A stretch of DNA of 59,375 bases, taken from assembly GCA_036566745.1 (NCBI GenBank), contig DATCVR010000141.1:1-59375 (forward strand), given 5' to 3'. Position 1 is the first letter of the stretch, and each line of letters starts with the position of its first letter. Both the position numbers and the translations under genes were made by a program. A model generated the notes under the pieces. The model saw only the letters and a list, made by a program, of their open reading frames with translations. It made no database searches and had not been told where the DNA came from. This DNA is from DATCVR01 sp036566745. Lineage in GTDB: Bacteria > Actinomycetota > Actinomycetes > Jiangellales > Jiangellaceae. This document shows positions 25,001 to 31,535 of this stretch, one piece after another.

Positions 25001-26409
25001 CAGGGCGATCCGCCCTCGGTGAGGGTCAGGCCCTCGAGGTCGGTGTACTCGCGCAGGTGGCTGCGGAGGGTGCCGGCGCTCTCGGCCCGCTGCAAGGCAG
25101 CGACCGGGATCCGCGCCTCGGACCGGCGGTGCGGCGGCGCCGAAGCCACCGCGACCATCGCCTCGTACGCGCTGGTGCCCCAGGGCTGCCGCGGCTGGTG
25201 GAGGGCGTCGCGATAGGCGTCCAGCAGGGCGCCGAGCTCGCCGGCGGAGTCGTCGGCCTCGCGGCGGCCCCGCACCGGACGGGCCGCCAGGGCACGCGCC
25301 GTCTCGGTCACCTGGGCGACGGCCTCGGCCGGCGTAGTGCGTGACAGGTCGAGCACGACGTCGCCCAGACCCGCGCCGTCGAGGCGGCTGACCAGGTCGG
25401 ACAGGGTGGCGCGCTTCTGCCCGACGACGAGCACCCGTTTCCCGCGGCCGACCAGTTCGGCCACGGCCGCGGCCACCGTCTGCGTCCGCCCGGAACCCGG
25501 CGCACCCTCGACCAGCAGATGCCCGCCGGCCGCGATCGCCGACACGACGTCGTCCTGTTCCGCGTCGGTGTCGAAGGCGAGGAATTCCGGGACGACGGAA
25601 TCGGCCACGGCGCCGATCGCCGTGCCGGCCCGGTGGTCGCCGGCCAGCGCCGCCACGACGTCGTGCGTCTCGAGGTCGGCACCGAAGGCGGTGACGTCGC
25701 GGGCGAGCAGCAGCGGCTCGACGGCGAAGGTCGCGAGCACGGCGCGGTGCGCGATGGAGAACCCGTCGACGACGTGCGGCGGCGCGAACTCCCGCAGCCG
25801 CTCGACCACCGTGGTGTAGCGGAGCAGCCCGGCGGGATCGGCGAGGTCGTCGGCCGCGAAACGCAGTCCGAGCTGGACGTCGAGGGCGTTGAGCAGCACC
25901 GGGTTGACCACCGGGTCGTCGGCCACCTCGATGGAGAAATCGGTCTCGGCCGGGTCGCGGGCCACGACGCTGGCCGTACGGAGCAGGACCGGCGCCGTGG
26001 GGCGGTGGGCCGCGAACGGGTTGGCCCAGGTGGCAATGCCGACCGCGAGGAGACATCCGGTCAGCCCGCGTTCCTCGCTCAGCTCGCGGCCCTTGTCGCG
26101 GATGGCCCGCGTGGAGCGCAACGCGGAGCTGCGCAGCGGCTCGTGCGGGAAGAGCTTGGAGATCAACACCTTCTCGCCGTCGAGGAGCCGCTTGCGCGCC
26201 TCGGGCTCGGCCGCGGCCAGGTCGAGGGTTCCGGTCTTGAGGTCGCGGAAGTACAGCAGCGGGTCGCGGCCGCCCAGGGTCGCCAGCTCGTCCCGCCACT
26301 GAGCGGCCGCCTCGTCGACCAGCTCGGAGCGGGTTGCGGCGCCACCAGGCGTTCCGCCGATGTCCGCGGCCGTGACGGGCGTCGGTGGGGTGGAAACCGG
26401 GTACTTCAC
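22075..26409 (-). CDS. DUF4011-type SF1 helicase/Vsr-like nuclease protein with degenerate catalytic motifs
   Basis: A 1444-residue protein from GTG 26409. Order: an N-terminal DUF4011-like region (about 25-260), helicase part 1 with EGAPGSGRTQTVAAAVAELV (301-320), a long helical insertion (about 380-800), VVIVEDAGRVAVAQAVPAIARGHRLVLVGDDEVAS near 840, HRVRDDRLVGFAARSIYAGRL, SFFVKDVERVAGDVRDAIVLSLGYG, LATATTRARERMTVVS, a Vsr/MTES_1575-like nuclease fold (about 1130-1220: LAVETDGPEYA, RARDRLRPMQLTRLGWAVHQVWSAAW), a Gly/Lys/Thr-rich linker and a small C-terminal helix pair. Against the family as I recall it, the Walker A Lys is Arg (308), DEAS is EDAG, GDxxQLPPT is GDDEVAST, and the nuclease Asp and His are replaced. 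It may be a non-catalytic or altered relative. Related proteins occur in antiviral and DNA-repair settings; the role here is unknown. Confidence 0.8.
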   Translation of the reverse strand: MKYPVSTPPTPVTAADIGGTPGGAATRSELVDEAAAQWRDELATLGGRDPLLYFRDLKTGTLDLAAAEPEARKRLLDGEKVLISKLFPHEPLRSSALRSTRAIRDKGRELSEERGLTGCLLAVGIATWANPFAAHRPTAPVLLRTASVVARDPAETDFSIEVADDPVVNPVLLNALDVQLGLRFAADDLADPAGLLRYTTVVERLREFAPPHVVDGFSIAHRAVLATFAVEPLLLARDVTAFGADLETHDVVAALAGDHRAGTAIGAVADSVVPEFLAFDTDAEQDDVVSAIAAGGHLLVEGAPGSGRTQTVAAAVAELVGRGKRVLVVGQKRATLSDLVSRLDGAGLGDVVLDLSRTTPAEAVAQVTETARALAARPVRGRREADDSAGELGALLDAYRDALHQPRQPWGTSAYEAMVAVASAPPHRRSEARIPVAALQRAESAGTLRSHLREYTDLEGLTLTEGGSPWHGSEVPTHQAADELLAAAVILLERAAPALRDAATRAAVEVGLAGPSTFEECLSTVELLGSVARTITMFGPEVWNEPLDELIAATGDRAQRSAQPDAPAGFLARRRSRSRVRELTGGSSAVDRAAAHDQLIAARDQLTTWRERARDARPPRTGPHLPDAVEAAAAVESRLVLLARANPRTRDLATLPFGEAARKLKELVADESHLRAMPRLAELESAISAAGLDGLVAELRGRSLPSEQVEQILDHVRHASLLDMWRTTDPALRDFDVAAHEKLIEEFRAADAAGVRATAGRVLEARAVHFARVAEKHEGQVAVLVENAEHPGAAGQAAPRSTRELLDVAPDVALAAVPCWVTSPLAVAAALPSRRLFDVVIVEDAGRVAVAQAVPAIARGHRLVLVGDDEVASTSFTTAVDPSPDPDEQEGAWGEAPPPSVVDALRQQLAVRALTGQHRVRDDRLVGFAARSIYAGRLALVPGAAGTGRLTIELVDTPAGGDDPVDSSPAEVARVVDLVLEHMRTRPHESLGVVTLGPRHAERVDAALRRALVRAPEVAGYLHEDRAESFFVKDVERVAGDVRDAIVLSLGYGRSVDGRVLYRFGALGRPGGDRRLATATTRARERMTVVSTFGSDDLSPRRLTTAGAQALGEFLSYVERGAEVADDDDDRTYADPLAEAVAEKLRAAGASVILGHGGAGGVSVAVRHPGRRDRFVLAVETDGPEYASRGSARARDRLRPMQLTRLGWAVHQVWSAAWARDPEGETRRLVAAYEQAVADADAYDWAVAAAEADVVAGMPDDLAGGGTTSRTTGGGTTGGRTTRTAGKGSKTGTAGKGGTTGKGGKSRPGRQAENGRGAAGDPSGKGADDGGRSPSAGDAAADVSSGGGGEAGDAAGGEGRGEAEGAPVRGEQRPPVPSSQAISDYTRRDLAAMARWIESDLVPRGELAVVRLLADELALAADDARTTDVLRHAVRVARAGAPPR

Positions 26410-26466
26410 CCAGCCGAGGGTAGTCAGCGAGAGGCCATGATCCGCGCAGGCAGGCCGCGTGCCGGA

Positions 26467-27204
26467 TCAGCGAGCTGAGAGACCCACCGCCCGCGCCGTG
26501 CCGACCGCGAGCCGGTCGAGATGGTCGGCGCGAGCGTCGATGACCCGATGGTAGTGACCGAACAGCTCGAAGCTGACCGCTCCGAACAGGGCCGTCCAGG
26601 CATCGACGACGCCGAGCGCGACGCTCGGGCCCATCGCGGCCACGACGTCGGTGCGCTCCCCGAGCAGCTCGGCGATGATCTCGGTGAGCCGGGCCTCGGC
26701 GTCGCGACGGAGGTCGTCGGTGAGCGGTACGTCGTCGTCGAGGGGCTCGAGTGTCCCGGACGCCGATGCGTCGACCACGACCGCGACGAGGAGATACGCC
26801 ACCCGCGCGGCCGGAGCGACGGTGTCGGCGGGCGCGACGTAGCCCGGCACCGGCGAGCCGTAGACCAGCGCGTACTCGTGGGGGTTGGCGAGGGCCCAGG
26901 CGCGCACGGCGCGGAAGATCGCGATCCACCGGCCGAGGTGGTCGGTACGCGGCACGGCGGCGTCCGCTGCCGCCGCGGCGGCGCCGACACCGTCGTACGC
27001 GTCGATGATGAGGGCGGTCAGGAGGGCGTCGCGGCTGGGGTAGTAGCGGTACACGGCCGACGACGCCATGCCCATCTCGCGGGTGATGGCCCGTACGGAC
27101 AACCCTGCGGCGCCCTGCTCGGACAGGTGCCGCCGGGCGACGTCCTTGATCTCCCGGACCAGCTCGTCCCGGACTCGCTCTCGGATGCCGCGTGTCGCGT
27201 TCAT
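26467..27204 (-). CDS. TetR-family regulator, WHG-type C-terminus
   Basis: A 245-residue TetR regulator. The HTH (about 18-65) includes AAGLSVRAITREMGMASSAVYRYYPSRDALLTALI, and the C-terminal half (IAIFRAVRAWALANPHEYALVYGSPVPGYVAP, WTALFGAVSFELFGHYH) is of the WHG/TetR_C_13 type. The ATG at 27204 is preferred over an upstream in-frame start because homology begins there. It lies 58 bp upstream of the helicase-like gene on the same strand, so it might be co-transcribed with it or regulate it. Its ligand is unknown. Confidence 0.88.
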   Translation of the reverse strand: MNATRGIRERVRDELVREIKDVARRHLSEQGAAGLSVRAITREMGMASSAVYRYYPSRDALLTALIIDAYDGVGAAAAAADAAVPRTDHLGRWIAIFRAVRAWALANPHEYALVYGSPVPGYVAPADTVAPAARVAYLLVAVVVDASASGTLEPLDDDVPLTDDLRRDAEARLTEIIAELLGERTDVVAAMGPSVALGVVDAWTALFGAVSFELFGHYHRVIDARADHLDRLAVGTARAVGLSAR

Positions 27205-27659
27205 GGGTGCCAGTGTGTCACAAGTACAGAGCGCCGCACGCAGGGGCGAGCACTGCTCTTGACGCGCAGCGGCCGCCTGCTCTGAGCACACTGCTTTCAC
27301 ACAACGTCGCCGATGCCGCCACACCCTGGCGGGGCGCCGGCTCCACGGGCCCGGGGATACAACGGTCGATCTCGCGCCTCACCTACTCGTTCTCGGCGCT
27401 TCTCCGCGAATAGACGAGGTCCTCTACCAGCACGACCGTCCGCTCGAGGTCGACGCGACGGTCACCACCTCGACGTTCGGCATCGAAGCGGCGCGTGGGA
27501 CCGCGTACTGCGGGCGACTCTCGCGTCGTTGCACGCCGAATCCGTGGGCTGAGGCGCTGGAGTTCCGGCGCCGAAGGACTAGAGTGACGCGGGCATCTCG
27601 GGGGTACGCATCCGGCTGGCCGATTCGCCACCGGCACCACTTGTCTCGAAGGAGTAGTT
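27205..27659. other. Intergenic region without a convincing gene
   Basis: About 450 bases upstream of two divergent genes. Several short frames cross it but none has both a start signal and recognisable content. A plus-strand stretch near 27410-27500 reads like coding sequence (DEVLYQHDRPLEVDATV), with no start and an interrupted frame, so a gene remnant is possible. TTGTGACAC upstream of tetR may be part of its promoter. Confidence 0.35.
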
Positions 27660-28217
27660 GTGAAACTGCTCGAGGACATGCCCTCGGTCGAGATCCACCG
27701 TGCGACCGGGCGACGCTCTCGAGTCACCTTGACGGTGACCCTCGCCATCCTCGTCGCCGGAGCCCTTGCCGGCGTCATCATGCTCACCAGCAGCGGCGAC
27801 GTCGGAGACGGCGCCGCCGGCTCGGGCGACAGCGCCGCCGACGGGCCGCCGATCGCCCTCACCACCTGGGTCGACGGCACCGTCCAGGCGTGCGCCACGG
27901 TGGTCACCGACCACCCGGTCCTCGCCGGGGGCGACCCGGCCCGCACCGACGCCGCGAACATCGCCGCGGTCGACGCCGGCACGCGGGCCCTGGCCACCGC
28001 CGTCAAGGCGCTCCCCTTGCCCACCGCCGCCGACGACAACGCCGCGGCCACGGCCGCCGTCGCGCTCGGCGACCAGGCCGACCAGGCCTGGTACGGCCTG
28101 GCGGCCGCTCCGGACACCGCCACGGCCGAGCAGCTCGCGGCGGCCTCGGGCCAGACCGGCGCCTTCGTCGCCGGATTGGTCGAGCTCGGTGCCGCTGGGT
28201 GCGCTTCGCTGGGCTGA
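27660..28217 (+). CDS. Hypothetical membrane-anchored extracytoplasmic protein
   Basis: A 185-residue protein beginning at GTG 27660 after AAGGAG. A basic N-terminus (residues 1-24), one transmembrane helix (about 25-43: TLTVTLAILVAGALAGVIML) and an Ala/Thr/Asp-rich outside part with two cysteines (QACATVV and AAGCASLG) that could form a disulphide. No family is recognised. The gene is followed by an 18-bp inverted repeat of the GATCGTTGG family, which probably terminates it. Confidence 0.75.
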   Translation: MKLLEDMPSVEIHRATGRRSRVTLTVTLAILVAGALAGVIMLTSSGDVGDGAAGSGDSAADGPPIALTTWVDGTVQACATVVTDHPVLAGGDPARTDAANIAAVDAGTRALATAVKALPLPTAADDNAAATAAVALGDQADQAWYGLAAAPDTATAEQLAAASGQTGAFVAGLVELGAAGCASLG

Positions 28218-28230
28218 CCCGCCTCGACGA

Positions 28231-28284
28231 GTGATCGTTGGCGCGTTCTGGCTGCCCCGGTGGCCCGAACGCGCCAACGATCAC
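28231..28284. repeat. Intergenic inverted repeat, GATCGTTGG family, copy A
   Basis: Perfect 18-bp arms, GTGATCGTTGGCGCGTTC (28231-28248) and GAACGCGCCAACGATCAC (28267-28284), with an 18-base loop. It starts 13 bases after a stop codon and is related to copies at 29528, 37373 and 46924. It probably works as a terminator; its multi-copy nature suggests a REP-like family. Confidence 0.8.
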
Positions 28285-28312
28285 CGCGCCCAGGGCCTGG
28301 GTCGGAATCGGC

Positions 28313-28318
28313 TATGGT
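28313..28318 (+). promoter_or_regulatory. Candidate -10 of the trpS leader transcript
   Basis: TATGGT ends six bases before the ATG of the leader peptide, placing transcription start at or next to that ATG. The leader peptide would be translated from a leaderless end, a common arrangement in actinobacterial attenuators. No good -35 is seen. Confidence 0.5.
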
Positions 28319-28324
28319 GACGAC

Positions 28325-28363
28325 ATGACCTCGTACGTGCTGACCGCGTGGTGGCTGCCCTGA
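28325..28363 (+). CDS. trp leader peptide of the trpS attenuator
   Basis: The 12-residue peptide MTSYVLTAWWLP carries two adjacent Trp codons (TGGTGG at 28349-28354) right before its stop. It lies 98 bp upstream of the tryptophanyl-tRNA synthetase gene and is followed by alternative hairpins. When charged tRNA-Trp is scarce, a ribosome stalling on the Trp codons would favour the antiterminator. It is far too short to be a product in its own right; its role is as a sensor. Confidence 0.85.
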   Translation: MTSYVLTAWWLP

Positions 28364-28411
28364 CCGGCGGCCCACATCAGCACGTTCTACCGGCCGCCCT
28401 GGCGGCGGCCG
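28364..28411 (+). promoter_or_regulatory. Ribosome-mediated transcription attenuator of trpS
   Basis: The terminator hairpin is CGGCCGCC (28391-28398) with GGCGGCCG (28404-28411), followed by TTGTTC. The competing antiterminator pairs GGCGGCC (28366-28372) with GGCCGCC (28392-28398). The leader coding region GTGGTGGCTGCC can in turn pair with GGCGGCCCAC. This gives the 1:2, 2:3, 3:4 logic of classical trp attenuation. Folding was done by eye. Confidence 0.75.
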
Positions 28412-28461
28412 TTGTTCGACAGGTCTGACGTCCCGGGCGGTCCCGACCCTCGGAGACAGCC

Positions 28462-29511
28462 ATGACCATCACCGTCGATTCCGCTCCCCTCCTCGCCGAC
28501 GCGGCGGACGTCCGCCGCGCGCCGGAGCGTTACCGCGTCCTCACCGGGGACCGGCCCACCGGCCCGCTGCACCTCGGGCACTACTTCGGCACGCTGCACA
28601 ACCGCGTCCAGCTGCAGTCGCTCGGAGTCGAGACGTTCCTCGTCATCGCCGACTACCAGGTGATCACCGACCGCACGAAACCCGGTGCGATCGCCGCCAA
28701 CGTGCGGGAGATCGTCCTCGACTACCTCGCCGTCGGCATGGACCCGGCGCGGACGACGATCTTCGCCCACAGCGCCGTGCCGACTCTGAACCAGCTCCTG
28801 CTGCCCTTCCTCTCCCTGGCCAGCGTCGCCGAACTGCAGCGCAACCCCACGGTCAAGGACGAGGCGACGGCCGCCGGCATCTCCGCGATCAGCGGGCTGC
28901 TGCTCACCTACCCCGTCCACCAGGCCGCCGACATCCTGAGCTGCCACGGCACCCTGGTCCCGGTCGGGCGTGACCAGCTCCCGCACGTCGAACAGACACG
29001 CCTGATCGCGCGCCGGTTCAACGAGCGCTACGCAGTGGGACGGGCGGTGTTCGCCGAGCCACAGGCCCTGCTCTCGCCCGCACCCGTGCTGCTCGGGGTC
29101 GACGGCCGCAAGATGAGCAAGAGCCGCGGCAACGCGATCGAGATCAAGGCGAGCGAGGACGAGACGGCGCGGATGATCCGGCGCGCCGTCACCGACCCGC
29201 ATCGGGTGATCACCTACGAGCCCGAGTCTCGCCCGGAGGTCTCGAGCCTGGTACTGATCGCGGCGCTGTGCCTGGACAGCTCGCCCGAAGCCGTGGCCGA
29301 CCTGATCGGCGACCGCGGCTCGTCGGCATTGAAGTCGCTGGTCACCGATGCGGTCAACGCTCACCTCGGACCGGTCCGGGCTCGCCGCGCCGAGCTGGCC
29401 CGTGACCCGTCCTTCGTCGGCGACCTCCTCCGCGAGGGCGCCGCGCGGGCCCGCGCCGAGGCCGACCGGACGCTCGCCACCGTGCACGACGCCCTCGGGA
29501 TGCGGTACTGA
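28462..29511 (+). CDS. trpS: Tryptophanyl-tRNA synthetase, auxiliary/variant type
   Basis: A 349-residue class I synthetase with HLGH (37-40, in RPTGPLHLGHYFG) and KMSKS (217-221). Conventional bacterial TrpRS has a DQHAIT-like motif after the HIGH region; here it reads DYQVIT (64-69), with Gln where His is expected. Variants at this His are linked to resistance to indolmycin-type inhibitors, and attenuator-controlled auxiliary TrpRS enzymes of Streptomyces are of this class. The gene therefore may be a stress-inducible, inhibitor-resistant second TrpRS, or the sole one. The attenuator upstream points to induction by tryptophan starvation or synthetase inhibition. Confidence 0.92.
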   Translation: MTITVDSAPLLADAADVRRAPERYRVLTGDRPTGPLHLGHYFGTLHNRVQLQSLGVETFLVIADYQVITDRTKPGAIAANVREIVLDYLAVGMDPARTTIFAHSAVPTLNQLLLPFLSLASVAELQRNPTVKDEATAAGISAISGLLLTYPVHQAADILSCHGTLVPVGRDQLPHVEQTRLIARRFNERYAVGRAVFAEPQALLSPAPVLLGVDGRKMSKSRGNAIEIKASEDETARMIRRAVTDPHRVITYEPESRPEVSSLVLIAALCLDSSPEAVADLIGDRGSSALKSLVTDAVNAHLGPVRARRAELARDPSFVGDLLREGAARARAEADRTLATVHDALGMRY

Positions 29512-29527
29512 GCCCGCCGCCACGTCC

Positions 29528-29585
29528 GGGTGATCGTTGGAAGGTTGTGGCCACCAGGGTGGCCGCGTCGTTCCAACGATCACCC
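29528..29585. repeat. Intergenic inverted repeat, GATCGTTGG family, copy B
   Basis: Perfect 15-bp arms, GGGTGATCGTTGGAA (29528-29542) and TTCCAACGATCACCC (29571-29585), with an inner GGCCAC/GTGGCC hairpin. It lies 16 bases after trpS and would terminate it. Confidence 0.8.
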
Positions 29586-29685
29586 AGGTGGCCACGGGTG
29601 ACGTCCTGGGAGTCGCGAGCCGGTACCCTGGTGCCGCACATTCCAGGCGCCGTCGCGCTCCCTCCCGGAAGCGCCCGGCGCCGTC

Positions 29686-29758
29686 GCCCTCGTAGCTCAG
29701 GGGATAGAGCATCCGCCTCCTAAGCGGGTTGTCGCAGGTTCGAATCCTGCCGGGGGCA
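29686..29758 (+). tRNA. tRNA-Arg (anticodon CCT)
   Basis: A 73-nt cloverleaf: acceptor GCCCTCG with CGGGGGC, discriminator A. The anticodon arm TCCGC-CTCCTAA-GCGGG gives anticodon CCT (codon AGG), and the T arm is GCAGG-TTCGAAT-CCTGC. CCA is not fully encoded (CCG follows). Confidence 0.95.
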
Positions 29759-29984
29759 CCGCTTGACCAGGCGTTATGCCAAACGGCTCTGGCCGCTGGG
29801 CACCCAGCTTGACCGCTGCTGACTGTTCGTTGGTGCACGCAGGGGCACGTAGATCGCACAACCTCTCCCCGGTTACCCACGTGGTGGCCGGGGTTTGTGC
29901 TGCTGTCCCCCGGACGGCACCCCTCGCCGGAGAGGACCCGAACGACAGTTGCATTCTGCACACATATGGCGGTCCAATGGCGTG
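29759..29984. other. Region after tRNA-Arg, no gene
   Basis: No gene is supported. A small hairpin, CCCCGG (29867-29872) with CCGGGG (29888-29893), is followed by TTTGTGC. The 14 bases 29887-29900 (GCCGGGGTTTGTGC) are identical to the arm of the AICE int terminator at 8081-8094, which could be a trace of a lost element at this tRNA, or chance. Confidence 0.35.
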
Positions 29985-31535
29985 ATGTCGAACCAATCCG
30001 ACACCGACGGCTTCCTCTCCCACCGCCAGATCCTGGTGGTCCTCGGTGGACTCATGGCCGGGATGTTCCTCGCCGCGCTCGACCAGAGCATCGTCGGTGT
30101 AGCCCTACCCCGGATCGTCAGCGAACTGGGCGGGCTGAACCACCTGTCCTGGGTGGTCACCGCGTACCTGCTGACCAGCACGGCGTCGACTCCGCTGTGG
30201 GGCAAGGTCTCGGACCTCTACGGGCGCCGGCCGATGTTCCAGGCCGCGATCGTGACGTTCCTGGCCGGGTCCATGGTGGCGGGTCTCTCCGACAGCATGG
30301 CCACGCTGATCGCCGGGCGCGCCGTTCAGGGCCTGGGCGCGGGCGGCCTGATGGCGCTGGCCCTGGCCATCATCGGCGACGTCATCCCGCCCCGTGAGCG
30401 CGGTCGTTACCAGGGCTACTTCGGCGCGGTCTTCGGGGTCTCGAGCGTGGCCGGCCCGCTGCTGGGCGGCTGGTTCACCGATGGGCCGGGCTGGCGCTGG
30501 ATCTTCTGGATCAACCTGCCCATCGGCATCGCCGCCCTGGTCGTCACGTCGCTGGCGCTCAAGATCCCCCGCGTGCGGCGCGACCACTCCATCGATTACC
30601 TGGGTGCGGCGCTTGTGGTCGGCTCGGTCAGCGCGATCCTGCTCTACACCGCCTGGGCCGGGGGCGAGTACGGCTGGGGCGATCCGTTCGCACTGTCGCT
30701 GCTCGCTGCCGGGCTCGTGCTCGCGGTGCTCTTCGTGCTCTGGGAGGCCCGCGCCGAGGAGCCGATCATCCCGCTGCGGCTGTTCGGCAACCGCGTCTTC
30801 AGTCCCACGGTGCTGTTCGCCGCTCTGATGGGCGTGGCGATGTTCGGCGGGCTGATCTACCTGCCCATCTACCTGCAGGTGGTGCAGGGGATGTCGCCGA
30901 CGGAGTCCGGGCTGGCGCTGCTGCCGATGATGGTCGGCCTGTTCGCGACGTCGATCGGGTCCGGGCAGGTGATGACGCGGACCGGGCGCTACAAGGCGTT
31001 CCCGGTGGCCGGGGCGGCCGTCACGGCCGGTGCGATGCTGTTGCTCTCGACCCTGACCACCACGACGCCGTACTGGCAGGTGGCGATGTACGTGTTCGTA
31101 CTCGGCGCCGGTCTGGGCTTCACGATGCAGATCGTGGTCACGGCGGTGCAGAACGCGGTCGATCGCCGCGACATGGGGTCGGCGACGTCGAGCGTGACGT
31201 TCTTCCGGTCACTGGGCGGAGCGTTCGGCACCGCGATCTTCGGCGCCGTGCTCAACACCCGCCTCGCCCATCACCTCGCCGACGCGCCCACGGGTGCGCT
31301 GCCCGGGGACATGGACGAGTCGAAGATCGCCAACAACGTCCAGGCCATCCAGGCGCTGCCGGGCGACGTGCGCGAGGTCGTCACGACGGCGTGGGTGCAG
31401 TCCTTGCACGACGTGTTCCTCACCGCCATCCCGTTCCTGGTGGTGGCGTTCGTCGCAGCGTTGATGATCCCGGAGCTCCCGCTCGGCACCCGGCAGGGCG
31501 TCGTGGAGACACCCGAGGTCAGCCTGGATCACTGA
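29985..31535 (+). CDS. MFS multidrug transporter, DHA2 (14-helix) type
   Basis: A 516-residue major facilitator protein. The first helix LVVLGGLMAGMFLAALDQSIVGVALPRI holds the DHA2 motif LDxTIVNVALP (here LDQSIVGVALP), motif A appears as GKVSDLYGRRP, and motif C as GVSSVAGPLLGGWFTDGPGWRWIFWINLPIG. About 14 membrane helices are visible. Such proteins export drugs or metabolites with protons. The ATG at 29985 is used; GTG 29982 is adjacent. Its 3' end overlaps the convergent ABC gene by 17 bp, so the two messages are antisense at their ends. Substrate unknown. Confidence 0.9.
   Translation: MSNQSDTDGFLSHRQILVVLGGLMAGMFLAALDQSIVGVALPRIVSELGGLNHLSWVVTAYLLTSTASTPLWGKVSDLYGRRPMFQAAIVTFLAGSMVAGLSDSMATLIAGRAVQGLGAGGLMALALAIIGDVIPPRERGRYQGYFGAVFGVSSVAGPLLGGWFTDGPGWRWIFWINLPIGIAALVVTSLALKIPRVRRDHSIDYLGAALVVGSVSAILLYTAWAGGEYGWGDPFALSLLAAGLVLAVLFVLWEARAEEPIIPLRLFGNRVFSPTVLFAALMGVAMFGGLIYLPIYLQVVQGMSPTESGLALLPMMVGLFATSIGSGQVMTRTGRYKAFPVAGAAVTAGAMLLLSTLTTTTPYWQVAMYVFVLGAGLGFTMQIVVTAVQNAVDRRDMGSATSSVTFFRSLGGAFGTAIFGAVLNTRLAHHLADAPTGALPGDMDESKIANNVQAIQALPGDVREVVTTAWVQSLHDVFLTAIPFLVVAFVAALMIPELPLGTRQGVVETPEVSLDH

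Noticed and set aside
22114..25344. Plus-strand frame of 1076 residues
   Set aside because: Antisense shadow of the helicase-like gene, made by high third-position GC; composition is Arg/Gly/Gln-rich without motifs.
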